Positions 13,109 through 24,798 of a stretch of DNA of 64,000 bases are shown piece by piece. Source of the DNA: Cryptomeria japonica. Its lineage: Eukaryota > Streptophyta > Pinopsida > Cupressales > Cupressaceae. The notes under the pieces are model-generated. The model was given only the letters and a program-made list of their open reading frames with translations, had not been told where the DNA came from and searched no databases. The stretch is taken from positions 141,550,897 through 141,614,896 of the forward strand of contig NC_081407.1 in assembly GCF_030272615.1 (NCBI RefSeq), written 5' to 3'. The translations under genes were made by a program, and so were the position numbers. How positions within the stretch are numbered: the stretch's first letter is position 1; each line of letters starts with the position of its first letter.

Positions 13109-13932
13109 TTTCATCGTCAACCTATTCATGATACTGAGAAATGTTTTGCATTGAAAATAAGGTTCAAGACTTGATTGATAATAATACTATATCTGTGGCA
13201 GGTGTGAATGATAAAGGGAATAAATTAGTTACTCCTAATCAAAATCTTAAGATTTTCATTGATCTCTTGCCATCTCATACGTCTAACGTTATTGAGATTG
13301 TGCCTAATTCTCTCACTTCTAAAGCATTCATCTGTATGGCTCTAAATTTGGTTAATATGGTAGAAACACAAGGTACGCCTAAGGATCCTTGTATTACATT
13401 TGACCCTAGTGAGACCACTAGAGCACTCGATGGCCCTTTATACATAGTTGCAAAGGTTAAGGATATATGTTGTCGTGGTACCCCGATTGATCCCTCTTGC
13501 ATGGTTAATATCATAATTGAAGAGTATCTTTTCACTTTACGATTGCATAAACCACTATATGATGCTTCTAATGTAGTTGTGAATTTATTTGATGGTTTCT
13601 CTTGTCCTACGATTGGTTCTATCACCCTTCCTGTTGAAGTCCATACTAAGTCCATGGATGTTGACTTTGTTATCATACCTTCCTCTGAGCAATTTCGTAT
13701 GAAGTTGGGATATCCTTGGCTATCTTCCATGAAGGCTATTGCTTCTCCAATCCACAAGTGTCTGAAATTTCCTCACAATGGAGAAATCATAACCGTGAAC
13801 CATATCTTATTTTGTCCATCCGAAAGAAGCCCTGGTGTTCCTATTGATCTCTTTTGGCCTAAACAATTTCAATCTCTTCCATCAAGGAGCGATGCTCTTT
13901 TTCAATCTTATAAAAATGGAAGAACGATATGA
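13109..13932 (+). pseudogene. Retropepsin-like region of element F
   Basis: This frame has the order of a Tat/Athila-type aspartic protease: a hydrophobic strand, a catalytic-loop-like segment (PIDPSCMVNI), a middle region and a C-terminal block ending LGYPWLSSMKAIA followed by KCLKFPHNG. The usual D-[ST/G]-G of the active site reads D-P-S, so activity is doubtful. The C-terminal block matches the protease of element T (31332-31500). No RT follows. Confidence 0.55.
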
Positions 13933-14837
13933 TCTTATCCTTAAGTCAACCAAGATCTCCAACACTTGACATTCCTATTATTCTTCAAGATGAGGTTCTT
14001 CCCCTCTTAGATAGAACTAATCTCCCTCCTAAGGAAAATTGTCCACCTACTCCTATGGATGTGACTTTACCTTCTCTTAAGGAAAACACCAATATTCTTC
14101 CTAAGGTTAGACCTATCCTTCCTCCCCATGATGGACTTGGTCTCCTCCCTACACCTAATATTCCTCCTTTCTATGGCACGGTTCCACCTCCTTCCTCTTA
14201 TCGAGAGAGAAGGCCTGCCTCTCCTATTGTTCAACCAAGAATACCTCAACCTAAACCTTCCACTATAAATGAGAAAATGATTCCTGATTCTTCAAATTTT
14301 CCTCCTCCTTCTCAGCCTTCCACTAAGAATTGACGAAATCGTTGTGCAAGAGAACGTCAACGAAGATGCCATGTTCGAGCTCGTGAAGTTATCCCTCAAA
14401 ATACTCAATCTCCTCATACTCCAATAGTTGACATGATTCTCTTTTCTCCTAAGCAATATATTCAACCAACATCTCCAAATCATAAGTTGCATAAAACATG
14501 TGATGGTCTTACTCCTATTCGTGTTCTTGCTCCACTTGCTTTAAACCTTGATTAAGAAATGAGTGAAAATGTTATTCATAATGGTAATACAACTCCCAAT
14601 GCTTTTGATAGTGAGTATGAGTATGTTGATGTGGAAAAACATTTATCGGATGAGTTTTCACAAACCCTAATCCTAGCTCCTCGAATCAAACAAAATGACT
14701 TACAACATGAGCATAGTCCTTGTTTGGATCTTGTGATAGCTCCATCTATTGTGCTCTATGTCGCTCCTCTGGCATGTTGCTCACTTTCCCAAAATAGTGA
14801 TAAGCAAGATTGGGAGGCAGATGTTGTGCTAGATTAG
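13929..14837 (+). pseudogene. Proline-rich C-terminal region of F
   Basis: Two frames (13929-14333 and 14559-14837) rich in Pro, Ser and Leu with repeated PPP and PSLKEN-like words. No recognised domain. It stands where pol would start, so it may be a degenerate linker or an extra ORF. Confidence 0.45.
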
Positions 14838-15590
14838 CGATACTAGCATTGTAGATCCTCTCTCTCTCTCCTTTCTTTCTCTTTTGACCATTCTTCTATG
14901 TGTATCCTTGTTCTTGTATTGTTCCCTTAATGTCTACTCGGGGATGATGCAAAGCATTGGAACCTTTTTTTTGGTCTCTTTTCATGTTGACTCAAAAGAC
15001 ATCCTCTCTTCCCTTTCTTCAAAGGTAGTGTCCTTCTTTGGGGAGTGAATATTATTATATGCACATACATACATGATATACATGGGTTATTATAAAACAT
15101 ACTGACCCCGAGGAAAGTGACACTACCTCATGTTTTGTATTCATTATCCTTGGTTTTATACCTCGATTAAGGGTTAAATCCTTGCTATAATGTGCTCCTT
15201 TTTCTCTCTCTTGGGTGTATCCTACCTTAAAGAAAACACTCCCAATAAGGCGCATGCGATCGCTTTAACGTGGGAGCATACACTCTGCTCATACTTTCCT
15301 TCTTCTGATACTTAGAATTACTCAGTGAACTTTACTTTGCTTTGTAATCTCTTTATCCTTGCTTTCATGACTCATAGTGAAGGGAACTTTGCTACTTGCA
15401 GTCATGGTTCTCCCCTTCTCAATCTTCCCTTTTACTTTGTCAATCGAAGTTGTAAGATCCTAAGTCCACTAGGGGCTTGGTGCATCTTGCCTCCTTGACA
15501 TGGTAAAAGTCTTTCAATCTTGTTTCCTTGTACTTTACCGATAGTATTGGCGTACGCTTATTCTCCCGCTAAAGTGGGGGCTAAATTTAG
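14838..15590 (+). other. 3' untranslated region of F
   Basis: A stop-rich 750 bp ending in a purine-rich tract, AAAGTGGGGGC at 15571-15581, ten bases before the 3' LTR. No gene seen. Confidence 0.6.
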
Positions 15591-16770
15591 TGTCATAAAA
15601 TTGTGACCCTAGCAATTTTTGATTGCATTAGGGTCCTCACGCATGCGAACTCAAATTCTCTAGCCTAATCGGAGACCAGGGAGTGTTCAGCTTGCAAAAA
15701 TAGCTTCTTCCTTGGCCTCTGCATCACCCTGATTGCATTCTGCCCTAGAGAAAGGGGTAGGACAGGGGTGTGGTGCCCCTGTTCCTACCCTATTTTAGGG
15801 CAGGACCCTTCCTAGAGCATGTCTTGTGGGTTGTGCCTCAGGTGGGAAACCTCCTCGATGTCGGCCCTTGATGAAATTCAAATCCTTCAAACATGTATTT
15901 AAGGGGGCATTCGCTCTCTCGTTTGCATCAGTTGGATAGGTCAAAATTGGAAAGATGCAAGTTGCACAAGTGATCAAGCATTCAATCATTCAAGCATTCT
16001 TTTCCATCATTGAGCATTCTCAAGTCTCTCTTCAAGGCTAGGTGTTGCATTCAAGTCAAGGATTCAACCATTGAAGAGGAGATTTATTTCAACATACAAT
16101 TCCACACAAGCATTTCTATCAACAATATTACTACTACAACCTCCCTTGAGGTGATTTACAATTCAGTCTTTCATTTACATCTACTTGCAAGTACTTTCTT
16201 TCATTACTTGGTTAATTCAAAAACTAGGGTTTGACCTAAAGGCAAACCCCCAATCCCAACACATTTCCCTCTCTTCTTTGTGTGTAGGTTGCAGGTGTGC
16301 AGTTGTACTTTCGGATTCGGGATTCATTTGTAGAGGCATAAAAACCCTTTTTGTTTCGCGGATTTTTCAGAGGATAATGTACATTCTTGCCACTGTCCAA
16401 ACAACTTTTCATCAAATTTTTAGGGCGACTTCATCTCGACATTTTACTGCCAAATCCAGGTGCACAACTTCATCCCATATTCCGATCTCAAGTTATAATC
16501 GATTCTTTGTCACTTTTGCACTACATAACCTAATCAATTCCTTTCCAAATCAAACAAAGGAAGAAGGCATAATCTCAACATTCTTGATTCCTTCAGAATT
16601 CAATCTATCATCTTTGTGTGGAGATTGGATCTACTGAATTATCCCTTATCTTCCTAATGTAATGGTGAAAAGTGCTTGAAGGATAATCAATAGTGAAACT
16701 CTCATCTCTCTTTGAGGGAAAGGGTTAGTTTTCCTCTTGATCTAACAGTCGTCATTTTCCCACTATTACA
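15591..16770 (+). repeat. 3' LTR of F
   Basis: A 1,180-bp LTR beginning TGTCATAAAATTGTGACC and ending CTATTACA. Its last 870 bp match 9387-10255. The F2 LTR (59560-60779) shares its ends. Confidence 0.8.
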
Positions 16771-17021
16771 TAAACATACTTATGTCTCCTATCCCTAAGT
16801 GAAGGATGCTTGGATTGTTAGGAAGGGACCAAGGGTGGCATAGTTGGTCATCATTATTTATTGTGTTGGTAGCTTGATTTTAGTTGTTGTTTTTGGTGTG
16901 TGACTGCTAGGTTGTTTTTTACTGGAAGCATGACTTTTTAGCTTCTATTTTGTTTCTTTCAGTCTTCGAGCTAGTTGTTTTGCATTGTAAAGGGTTTTGA
17001 GACTCCTTCAAAACTTATTTT
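16771..17021 (+). mobile_element. LINE-like 3' tail, left part (target of E3)
   Basis: It ends GTAAAGGGTTTTGAGACTCC, TTCAAAAC, TTATTTT, which matches the end of the LINE-like insert at 42109-42457. The E3 LTR interrupts it; the missing end (ACCCATATAATAAAAATAAA) is found at 51156-51175, directly after the other E3 LTR. No ORF remains. Confidence 0.6.
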
Positions 17022-18654
17022 TGTTGAACACTAGATGTTGAGAGGGGGTGGAGGGCTAAATTAACATAAATCAAATTCTAACAACTCATTAACTTTTAAA
17101 CCTTTAAAGCAAATCTACTAAAAGTAAAGAATAAAACACAACATGAACAACACAAGAATACCAAGCTTTTTATGTTGAAAAACCATGGTGACAATCAACT
17201 CACAATATATGAAACAAGTTATCACAATGTTTGTTTTAGGCTCACTACCAAGGAAGCTCACTGCTCCTTGAATGGACTTTTAGGCTAAGGTGCACAACCC
17301 TAAGGAAAGATACAATAATTGCAATTTGAAGATCACTTCTCAAGAGCAAGAGACAATTGGATTAAAATGACATAGATAATGTGAATTATTGTAGAAGAAG
17401 GATCTAACAAATACTAGTTGTTCCAGTCCTCTTTGTAGCACAATTACTTTATCATAACATTTTGCACACTTCATTGTCATCTCGGATACCACTAATTTAT
17501 TTCGCACATTACATCATCACATCGGCTCTCACATCTTCACAAATGATTTTAACCTTCAATATATATCCTTTGTAGCATCCAAAATATCAACTGGGTTAAC
17601 CCAAATAAGACCTAACAAATGAAATGTGTGACCTAGAATAGATCGATTCCAAGTATATGCATCAAATGCAAAATTGGGTTGTGGATCAACCTAACACTTA
17701 ATTAAACCTTAAACATATCATAACAAATCCTTCAAAACTAGTGAAATTGGTCAAGATCAACTACAATTGAAAGAACATACCTAATCAACTAAATATCAAC
17801 ACCATTGTCAAGATCACTAACTATTTGGCTTGTTACCATTAGGGAGGGACTCAAAACATCATGTGAACCAAGATCCAAGTACTAGAGACCATATACAACC
17901 TTTCTACAATATATTTTGAAGAAACCAATAATCAAGTGCTAGTGCAAAAGAACATAATTACTAAACTGGTAAATATTGTGTAGAACGGACTAATTGTATG
18001 ACATGAATATACTAAAATATTATGCACCAAAACATGAACACACCTGAAACTCATGCCATTGGTCCAATACACTATCCTCAACATCTTCCCAAAACCGCAA
18101 GGTTGAACCAAGTGAAACACTTTATTCTAAAGACTGTGATCCAAAGATCAAATAGTTACAACTTTTTCCGTATAAATGGTTAAATCCTAAAAAATTGGTA
18201 GAATGGTGCCTAACATGCTTTATAACTTAATTCTAGAACCACACACCCAAATCATGCAAGGCGAAAGAATGCAGAGAAAAATACTAACACACAATTATAG
18301 GGAAACATACTTTTCTATACTTAGATAGATTTCCTCAATCACCCAAACATCATGCTATTGATTCCCTAAACATGTAGACATCAACCAAGATAAATGAAAC
18401 ATATAGACAAGTCATGATTGTGTGAATCAATTCATATCGTATGCTTTGAACTCGTATATTGTCATCAAATGATTCTTTGAACCGTCTTCTATATCTTTGA
18501 TTATTTTGAAATGACACTATCGCTCTCAAACATCTTCAACACACACACCATCTAATACATCAATGATCACAACACATACTCCAATTATCATCTCCATGAC
18601 AATACATATTGTCAAACATCAAGTTGACATCAATAACAACACATATTGCCAACA
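17022..18654 (-). repeat. 3' LTR of E3
   Basis: 1,633 bp. In plus orientation it begins TGTTGAACAC and ends TTGCCAACA. It aligns through its length with 49430-51150, with many differences, so E3 is old. Confidence 0.8.
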
Positions 18655-18840
18655 ATCTCCTCATTTGTCATTGATGACAACACCATTTTAATATCTATAG
18701 CCTTTCTCCCTTTCACCAGTATCTCTCTTACATATACAATCTCTCCCCCTTTGACATCAAGTACAAAGGGCATAATATCTTCTTGACCAAAATAATATTG
18801 TACATACTCCCCCTAACTATGTTCATTAGCTCAAAATTTT
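18655..18840 (-). other. 3' untranslated region of E3
   Basis: Minus-strand G-rich tracts: GGGGGAGAG (plus CTCTCCCCC at about 18745), TTAGGGGGAGT near 18810 and a weakened tract against the LTR. This is the same triple pattern as in E1 and E2. Confidence 0.6.
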
Positions 18841-19811
18841 CTTTCTTAGAATAGAGATCCCTTATCAAAACTAGCATTATATGCAAAAAAATTCAATTGT
18901 ACGTCTGCAACTACAAAAACTGTACAACCAAGACCTATCTTAGTCATGATTTATTTGAGGGTTGGATACTCTTATACTTCAACTTAATCTCGACTAGAGT
19001 AGTATCCCATGTAGCCTTTTTTGAGGAGAGGATATGATTTTGACATTCAGAATACAAGTCTAGATCTTCAATAGTATCAACATTATCTAGAGCCTTCATT
19101 TTCTATTATGCTTCCTCTGCTTTTCCCAAAATGCTCACTAGAGAAGCCAACCTCAACTCCACTGCTCCTCTTAACATACCAAAATTCCTTTTGATTTAGT
19201 CTCTTTGCTCCTATAGTAAAGATAGGTGTGCATGAAGTTGATCTATTTGAGCTCTGATGGAGCCATCTCTATCCTTTCCAAAAGCATATGTGATGGCCAA
19301 TTGAAAAATTTGTAACTCTTTTGAGTCAATCTGTCCTTTGATACCTTTTGTGGAGTGTGGCCGCCTTAGACAAAATTGGTACGTTGTAGCTATTTCATCA
19401 ACACTGTCCTTAAATTTTTCTATATTATTCTATGATAAAATATGTGCCTTAGCACACTTATCAACAAATTTAGCTTTTATTTTATCATTTAACCTTCTCA
19501 AGGCTTCAACTTTTGCTTTCTTCTCTACATGAGATGTATGGTCTTTAAGGGAACCCATAATAAACTTAAGCTTCTATTATGAAGCTAATGATAGACCAAT
19601 ATCTACCTTCAATAAGACCTCATGTATGGCTTTTACTGCACCATCAATAAGACTTTTTGTCTTCACATTCCCTTGTAAAAATTATTTCCTAGTGGATACA
19701 TGCAATATATCTCCCAACAGTAGCTTGTGAAGAAGGGAAATGTCAGACAAATCTATTTGTCTCTCTTGTGTGGGAATTTGTAGGAACTACAAAGTGACCA
19801 TAGGCTCGAAC
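18841..19811 (-). pseudogene. X ORF of E3, C-terminal coiled-coil part
   Basis: The minus strand encodes interrupted helical, Lys/Glu-rich stretches such as HVEKKAKVEALRRLNDKIKA (about 19530-19470) that resemble in style and position the C-terminal coiled coil of E1/E2. Several stops and shifts. It was separated from the rest of the ORF (43770-47651) by insertion of element C. Confidence 0.5.
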
Positions 19812-20899
19812 TATTGAACACATGGTAGGAATAAGAGGGGGAGGGGATTGAATCAGTCCAAAACTTCAAAACAAATTAATTATAAACAACATCAACTAAC
19901 TTAGAAACAACACATTAATCATCAACACGTGAGCATCAACCATCAACACATGAACACCAAATTTACATGGAAAACCCAAACAAGGAAAAAACCATGGTGA
20001 GAATCTAACTCTCAATATGAATAAGAATGCTTACAAAGTTTTAGGCTTGCTACCAAGGAGAAAAAAAAATTGAAAGACTTGCAAGGCTAAGACACACTAT
20101 CTTAGGGCAAGATACAAAGACACACAACCAAGTTTTTCTTTTTCAGGGCAAGATACACAATATTATCGAAAGGCTCACTATCAATCAACAACAAAGGAAA
20201 TATAACTAAATTGAAACTGAGAAGGATTCTCCAAAACATGAAATTATCCTTGAACAACTAGATCAAGCGACCAAAATCATGATAAACATGTATGATAACC
20301 TCTATTCTCACGACACATTGTCTTATGGAATGTATCACCTTAAAAGCTTTGTCTTTCTCACATCTGCAATCTCAAATTTGCTTGCATATCATTCACATAC
20401 ACTTCTCATCAATTCACACATACTCCACTTCATGCCGCATACCACACTACCATGTCACACTCAACTCATACATCCACACTTCTTAAATATGAGATAAATC
20501 ATTGAAAACTTAATTTGGTGTCGGCCAAAATAGAATAAGTAATCTACGCAAAATAAGCCACTTAGACCAAAAATACTCAAAGTGGTCCACTCCAAGTGAA
20601 AGAGGGAACCAAAATATATTACAATACATCCTTCCAAGATTAATCCAATGATCCGCACATGCTAATACATTCTTCATTTAAGATGTTACCAAATGTAACG
20701 TGTAAATATAACAATTAGTCGGTGATAAAACATCTTCTAATGTAAAATACTTCATGTGAATCTCCACACACCATGGTGAGACCCATAACAACATCTCAAT
20801 ATAACTTCCAACTCATATCCAAACCAAAAGAATATGATCCAATTAAGATAACTTAATCGGACACACTGAGTCAGAACATAACTAATCTTGAACATAATC
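19812..20899 (-). repeat. 3' LTR of C, distal part
   Basis: In plus orientation it begins TATTGAACAC (mutated TGTTGAACAC). It aligns with 42003-43430. It is cut at 20899 by T and resumes at 37252. Confidence 0.8.
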
Positions 20900-21669
20900 T
20901 GTATATGGTGAAAATGGATAGCAATAAACAACAATATTGAAAGACTAAAATGGATTCAACCACCAAACCCTAGCCTAACAATGAACAAAGATCCACCATA
21001 ACATATGAAGATAACCTAAGACAATGCAAAATAACTCAAAAAATCACAAAGATTATACCATCACATGTCCACTAGGGTTTTGATCTCCATTCTTCCTATC
21101 TCCATTGATCTTGTTTGATATGCTTGCTATCAGATTTTTGTATGCACAAGAGCTCAACAAAGAACGGAATGTGGTTGCAAGTAGAATTGTAGTGTAGTCA
21201 ATTGATCAAGTAGTTAGGGTTTGATAATGAAGAAAGCATCTCCTTAAATAGAAGACACAATAAGAAATGGAGGGTTTAGATTGAGAGGTGTAAAAAGAGA
21301 GGTCGGCTAGGATTAGAGGGTAGGTATAAGAAATACCAAAATAATGAAAGGGGTAGGTAGTGTAGGAAATAAGAGATGAATGACATGTGTCATGTGTAGA
21401 AAAAGATAATGAATTAATTAAATAAATAAAGATTTATTTAATTAATAGAAGAAGTAGGACAATTAAATAAATAAAATATTTATTTAATTTAGGAAAGGGA
21501 TAATTTAAATAAATAAATGTATTTATTTAAATGAGAAATAAGGCTAGAAGAGGATAAATGAATTAATTAAATAAATAAGGATTTATTTAATTAATAGAAG
21601 AATTAGGATTAGATAATTAAATAAATAAAATATTTATTTAATTAAACATGACAATTTTGGGTGTCTACA
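20900..21669 (-). repeat. 3' LTR of T
   Basis: 770 bp, TGTAGACACC...CCATATACA on the minus strand. About 21407-21650 holds AT-rich inverted repeats built from TTAATTAAATAAATAAA and its complement. A TATA-like word TATTTAAGG (minus, about 21242-21250) marks the probable core promoter. Confidence 0.93.
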
Positions 21670-21684
21670 TTTTGCCCCTCTTTG
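21670..21684 (-). other. Polypurine tract of T
   Basis: On the minus strand AAAGAGGGGCAAAA lies directly before the 3' LTR (TGTAGACACC). It is the expected plus-strand primer. Confidence 0.85.
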
Positions 21685-21916
21685 AGACAATGCGGCTTGT
21701 CGCGTTGTTTCAAAGAAGATAAGATGAACTGATACAGAGTTGCCCCAGAATAAGGAATTATATGCCCCCTCGAGAGATTGGATGAAAATGTCTGAAAAGA
21801 TTGCAGACAATCTCTCGATAAGAAAGATGGAATAGAATGGGTTAAGCGAATAATGTGACAAAGTCACAGGATGAAGAATACTGACTCGGGAAATGAAAGG
21901 CAGGGCTAGGGTAGGC

Positions 21917-21924
21917 TATAAGAT
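21917..21924 (+). promoter_or_regulatory. TATA-like box of the antisense PMD gene
   Basis: TATAAGAT lies 98 bp before the proposed ATG at 22015 on the plus strand, which would leave a 5' UTR of about 65 nt. It is inside element T, close to its 3' end, and points against the element's own transcription. Confidence 0.5.
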
Positions 21925-22014
21925 AGACCACGGGCAAAAGACATCCTCATTGTCATCCACACCCATAGAAGATCACAGTGCAGAGCGAAAAAAGAGCAGC
22001 AGCAGTCAGCAGCG

Positions 22015-24340
22015 ATGGCATTTGTTCATAGATTCGACCGTGTCCGCCGATTCCAGCGACCAGCCGATGCAGGAGAGCCGGTAAGTACCCGAAAACCTCC
22101 TCGTACTTTCACGCATTTCGAGTTTTGTCATAAATGCATGTTTAGGAGCAATAAATGCGCTAGAAATAGGATAGTTTAAAAGTGCAAAAACGCGCAACCG
22201 CGTCTGTGTCAGCGCCAGGCGCGTCTGTGTCCAACAGGCGCGTCTGTGTCGATTCCAGGCACGTCTGTGCCTGGAACCGCGTTTGTGTTGAATGCGGACG
22301 CGTTTGTGAAATGTAGCAGCGTCTGTGATTTTTAATAGCGTTTATGTCATGTGGGGACGTCTGTGTTCCCTAGTCGCGTTTGTGTCGGGCATAGGCGCGT
22401 TTGTGTTCAAAAAGCGCGTATGTGTTGCAGAAGCGCGTGTATGCAGTCTATAAGCGCGTTTATGAGTTAAAAGCGCGTGTGTGTTGAAACAGTGCGTTTG
22501 TGTGTTTAAATGCATGGTTTTAGTCCTTGAGGTCAAATCGACAGTTCTGTGATGAACATACGCTGTCGATTGGATAAGCTGCTGAGAGGATACACTCAAG
22601 CAAGTCCTCTAGGAAGATTAGGATAGATCAAGGCACTTTGTGATGAACAGGGAGCACCAAGATAGACAGCACTTTGTGATGAACAGGGAGTGCGAATGTG
22701 AGTGACACTTTGTGATGAACAGGGAATGTCACACACGTAGTACTTTGTGATGAACAGGGAGCACTACTAGGATAAATAGCAACACTTTGTGATGAACAGT
22801 GAGTGTCACTAGGGTAGATAGCCATATGCATTTAGATAGCGAGTAGCATTTTGTGATAAACAGTGAATGCCACGATAACTGACAAGATTGATTTGCTTAA
22901 CTGCAGGAGTATTTGCCGATGTTGGAGTCACGGGAGAGATTCCCGTCGACTCAGAGACTGCGACCAGAGTTGTCGATTCAGGACATGATTTCCATTGAGG
23001 AGATGGGTCTCACACATATGCTCTATGTGCCCGAGTTTCGGGCAAACATGGGGTTGCTGACTGCGTTGGCCGAGAGATGGCACTCAGAGACATGCACGTT
23101 TCACCTGCCGATGGGTGAGATGACAGTGACATTGGAGGATGTATACAGGATATTACATGTTCCCATTGATGGAGAGTTGATCCCCTATGACTGTGACGGT
23201 GACAGGGAGGCCTTGAGACGAGTTTTTCAGGATCCTGAGTTGGAGATGCGAGCAGGTCATGTAGCCTGGGACACCATGACTGCCACAGGATTAGCATTGC
23301 CGGCAGTTGTTGGGGGAGTCATCAGTGGATACTTGTGTCCAGACAGGGCCACACGAGGATTGGCGGTGGGTTGGGGAGGGGCCTTGGAGACGCTGATGGC
23401 AAAGCACACTAGGTATGCATGGGGGCCATGTGTCCTAGCACATTTGTATTATGAGCTGCATCAGTTTGTATACCATGGATCAGTGGGTTTGGGCTGCGGT
23501 GTGACTCTCTTGCAGGTGTGGGCCTATGAGCACCTTCCCATCACACGGCCGATTCACTTCAGAGGCAGAGGACAGGGACAGAGTTTTGTGCACCTATATA
23601 CCATGATTACATCCCAGCCTCGGATTGGGAGATTGGAGCACTGGAGGAGAGTCATTGATGACATTGACATGGTGATCTGGAGGCCGTACCTGGGGTGCGA
23701 GGAGTGGGAGGATGATGCATTGGAGCTGCCCTACACCTTCCGGAGCAGGTACCTGATTGGGCGGACGCCCTATATATTAGAGAGACAGCTGGTGGACAGG
23801 GTATGCAGGCAGTATGGCAGGATTCAGAGGATGCCACGAGGCTCGGGCATGTATGCCCGTACGGTCAGAGATAAGGTGCAGTTTGGCCCACTGCTATCAT
23901 ATGATCAGGCAGTTATGCAGCTAGCGGAGATGACGCCGATGCCATGGGACATGTGGCCAGAGGTAGATGATGCAGGGATGGACGCAGAGTACTCTGCGTA
24001 CTGGGCAGAGCATCCATTTCCTAGATTGACAGATCCAGCAGAGCCAGTGGATGGAGAGGGTGGAGGAGAGGATGATGATGGAGGAGGGGATGGAGGTAGG
24101 GGCCGGCGGAGGGGAGTGGTGGGAGAGAGACGGGTAGCACCTCGGAGGGAGGGAGGACAGGAGAGAGCAGCTCCAGTGGTGAGAGGACGGGGTGGACTGC
24201 CCCTACAGGTGCCAGCAGCACAGGGTCCCAGAGAGAGACAGAGACAGGTGCAGCCAGAGGGACAGAGACAGGTACAGCCACAGGTACCTATACAGGCAAG
24301 GGACAGGTGCAGGCAGAGGCACAGGGACAGGCACCTGTAG
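22015..24340 (+). CDS. Plant mobile domain (PMD) protein, antisense in element T, two exons
   Basis: Exon 1 is 22015-22080 (22 codons, starting MAFVHRFDRV). It ends at a strong donor, CCG|GTAAGT. Exon 2 begins at 22907 after CTTAACTGCAG; the 826-bp intron preserves the frame. Exon 2 encodes a PMD (aminotransferase-like plant mobile domain): MGLTHMLYVPEFRANMGLLT, RWHSETCTFHLPMGEMTVTL, EDVYRILHVPIDG, then a Trp-rich part, over about 350 residues. PMD proteins (the MAIN/MAIL1 group) act in the nucleus in silencing and genome stability, and PMD ORFs are known in plant transposons. After about 24060 comes an acidic Gly-rich stretch; this frame stops at 24340. A coiled-coil C-terminus lies in another frame (next entry). 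Whether it is expressed is unknown. Confidence 0.8.
22185..22510 (+). repeat. Cluster of about 16 GCGTCTGTGT-like repeats
   Basis: Units such as GCGTCTGTGTC and GCGTTTGTGTT are spaced about 15-25 bp apart. They are the reverse complement of the ACACAGACGCG words in the leader (34615-34905, 36105-36370). One unit sits in a perfect 10-bp hairpin (TTCCAGGCAC / GTGCCTGGAA, about 22254-22277). Confidence 0.85.
22537..22870 (+). repeat. Array of seven hairpin-like units with a common loop
   Basis: Each unit carries TGTGATGAACA (TGTGATAAACA in the last), usually followed by GGGA or GTGA, between short arms. Arms: ATCGACAG/CTGTCGAT (22537-22570), GCACT/AGTGC (22669-22693), GTGACA/TGTCAC (22702-22732), GTAGT/ACTAC (22737-22767), ACACT/AGTGT (22782-22806), GCATT/AATGC (22846-22870). 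The unit at about 22632-22657 pairs only partly. Arms differ between units but stay complementary. Confidence 0.8.
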
Positions 24341-24798
24341 AGGAGGAGCCACAGGCAGGGACGGAGAGCGGAGACTCTGAGGAGGATGAGGTGCTTAGGC
24401 TGCGGGAGATCTGCCAGGGCCAGGCAGATGAGATTGAGGATTTGGTTCGAGAGAGGAACCACCTCAGGATCAGGGTCCGAGATACAGAGCGGGAGAGGGA
24501 TCAGGCCATCCAGAGATACACCGAGGCCGAGACAGCTCTGAGGGCAGGTAGGCGGGCAGCAGAGGATGCAGGGGCAGGCTACGCAGATGTTTGGGGAGCC
24601 GGAGAGGAGATCGCCTACTGGAGGGATCTATACTATGCAGTCGTGCCAGCAGATCAGCGGGCTAGGAGCTTCCATAGATCGTCGCGCACAGCGACGGCTA
24701 CGGGAGGGAGCCGCAGGAGACAGGCATCCAGCGGTGGGGTATGGGGCCTCCACCACCACCAGAGAGACAGGGGGATCCCGGGGCAGGTCCATCTATAG
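24100..24798 (+). pseudogene. Coiled-coil C-terminal frame of the PMD gene
   Basis: A different frame from the PMD domain is open from about 24100 to 24798. It encodes a Gly/Thr/Ser-rich linker and then a charged coiled coil with heptads (LRLREICQGQADEIEDLVRE and following). Many PMD proteins have such a tail. The two frames overlap for 240 bp, so either one small indel in the G-rich stretch near 24090 or a short intron (a GT at 24096 with an AG at 24160 or 24208 would restore the frame) links them. I cannot choose between these, so the C-terminal end of the protein is uncertain. Confidence 0.5.

Larger units (their letters stand above)
9387..16770 (+). mobile_element. LTR element F, gag/protease only, 5' LTR interrupted
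   Basis: It is defined by two related LTRs (9387-10255 partial; 15591-16770 complete), a primer-binding-like site after the first and a purine tract (AAAGTGGGGGCTAAATT) before the second. The 5.3-kb interior encodes a Ty3-type gag, a protease-like region and a proline-rich tail, but no RT, RNase H or integrase, so it is non-autonomous (of the kind called TR-GAG). The LTRs differ by several percent by eye, so it is old. Confidence 0.75.
22081..22906 (+). other. Predicted intron of the PMD gene
   Basis: Donor GTAAGTACCC, branch-like AACTGAC at about 22877, acceptor TTAACTGCAG. It contains the CGCGTCTGTG-like cluster (22185-22510) and the hairpin array (22537-22870), so both would be removed from the PMD message while staying in the element's genomic RNA on the other strand. 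Confidence 0.6.

Noticed and set aside
22537-22870. C/D-box snoRNA cluster
   Set aside because: GTGATGA matches a C box, but I found no consistent D box and terminal stem geometry in each unit.
22185-22870. CRISPR array
   Set aside because: Repeats are short, variable and unevenly spaced, the context is a plant retroelement and no cas genes are present.
23905-24462. 185-codon minus-strand frame opposite the PMD gene
   Set aside because: Leu/Pro-rich shadow of the GC-rich PMD C-terminal coding region.
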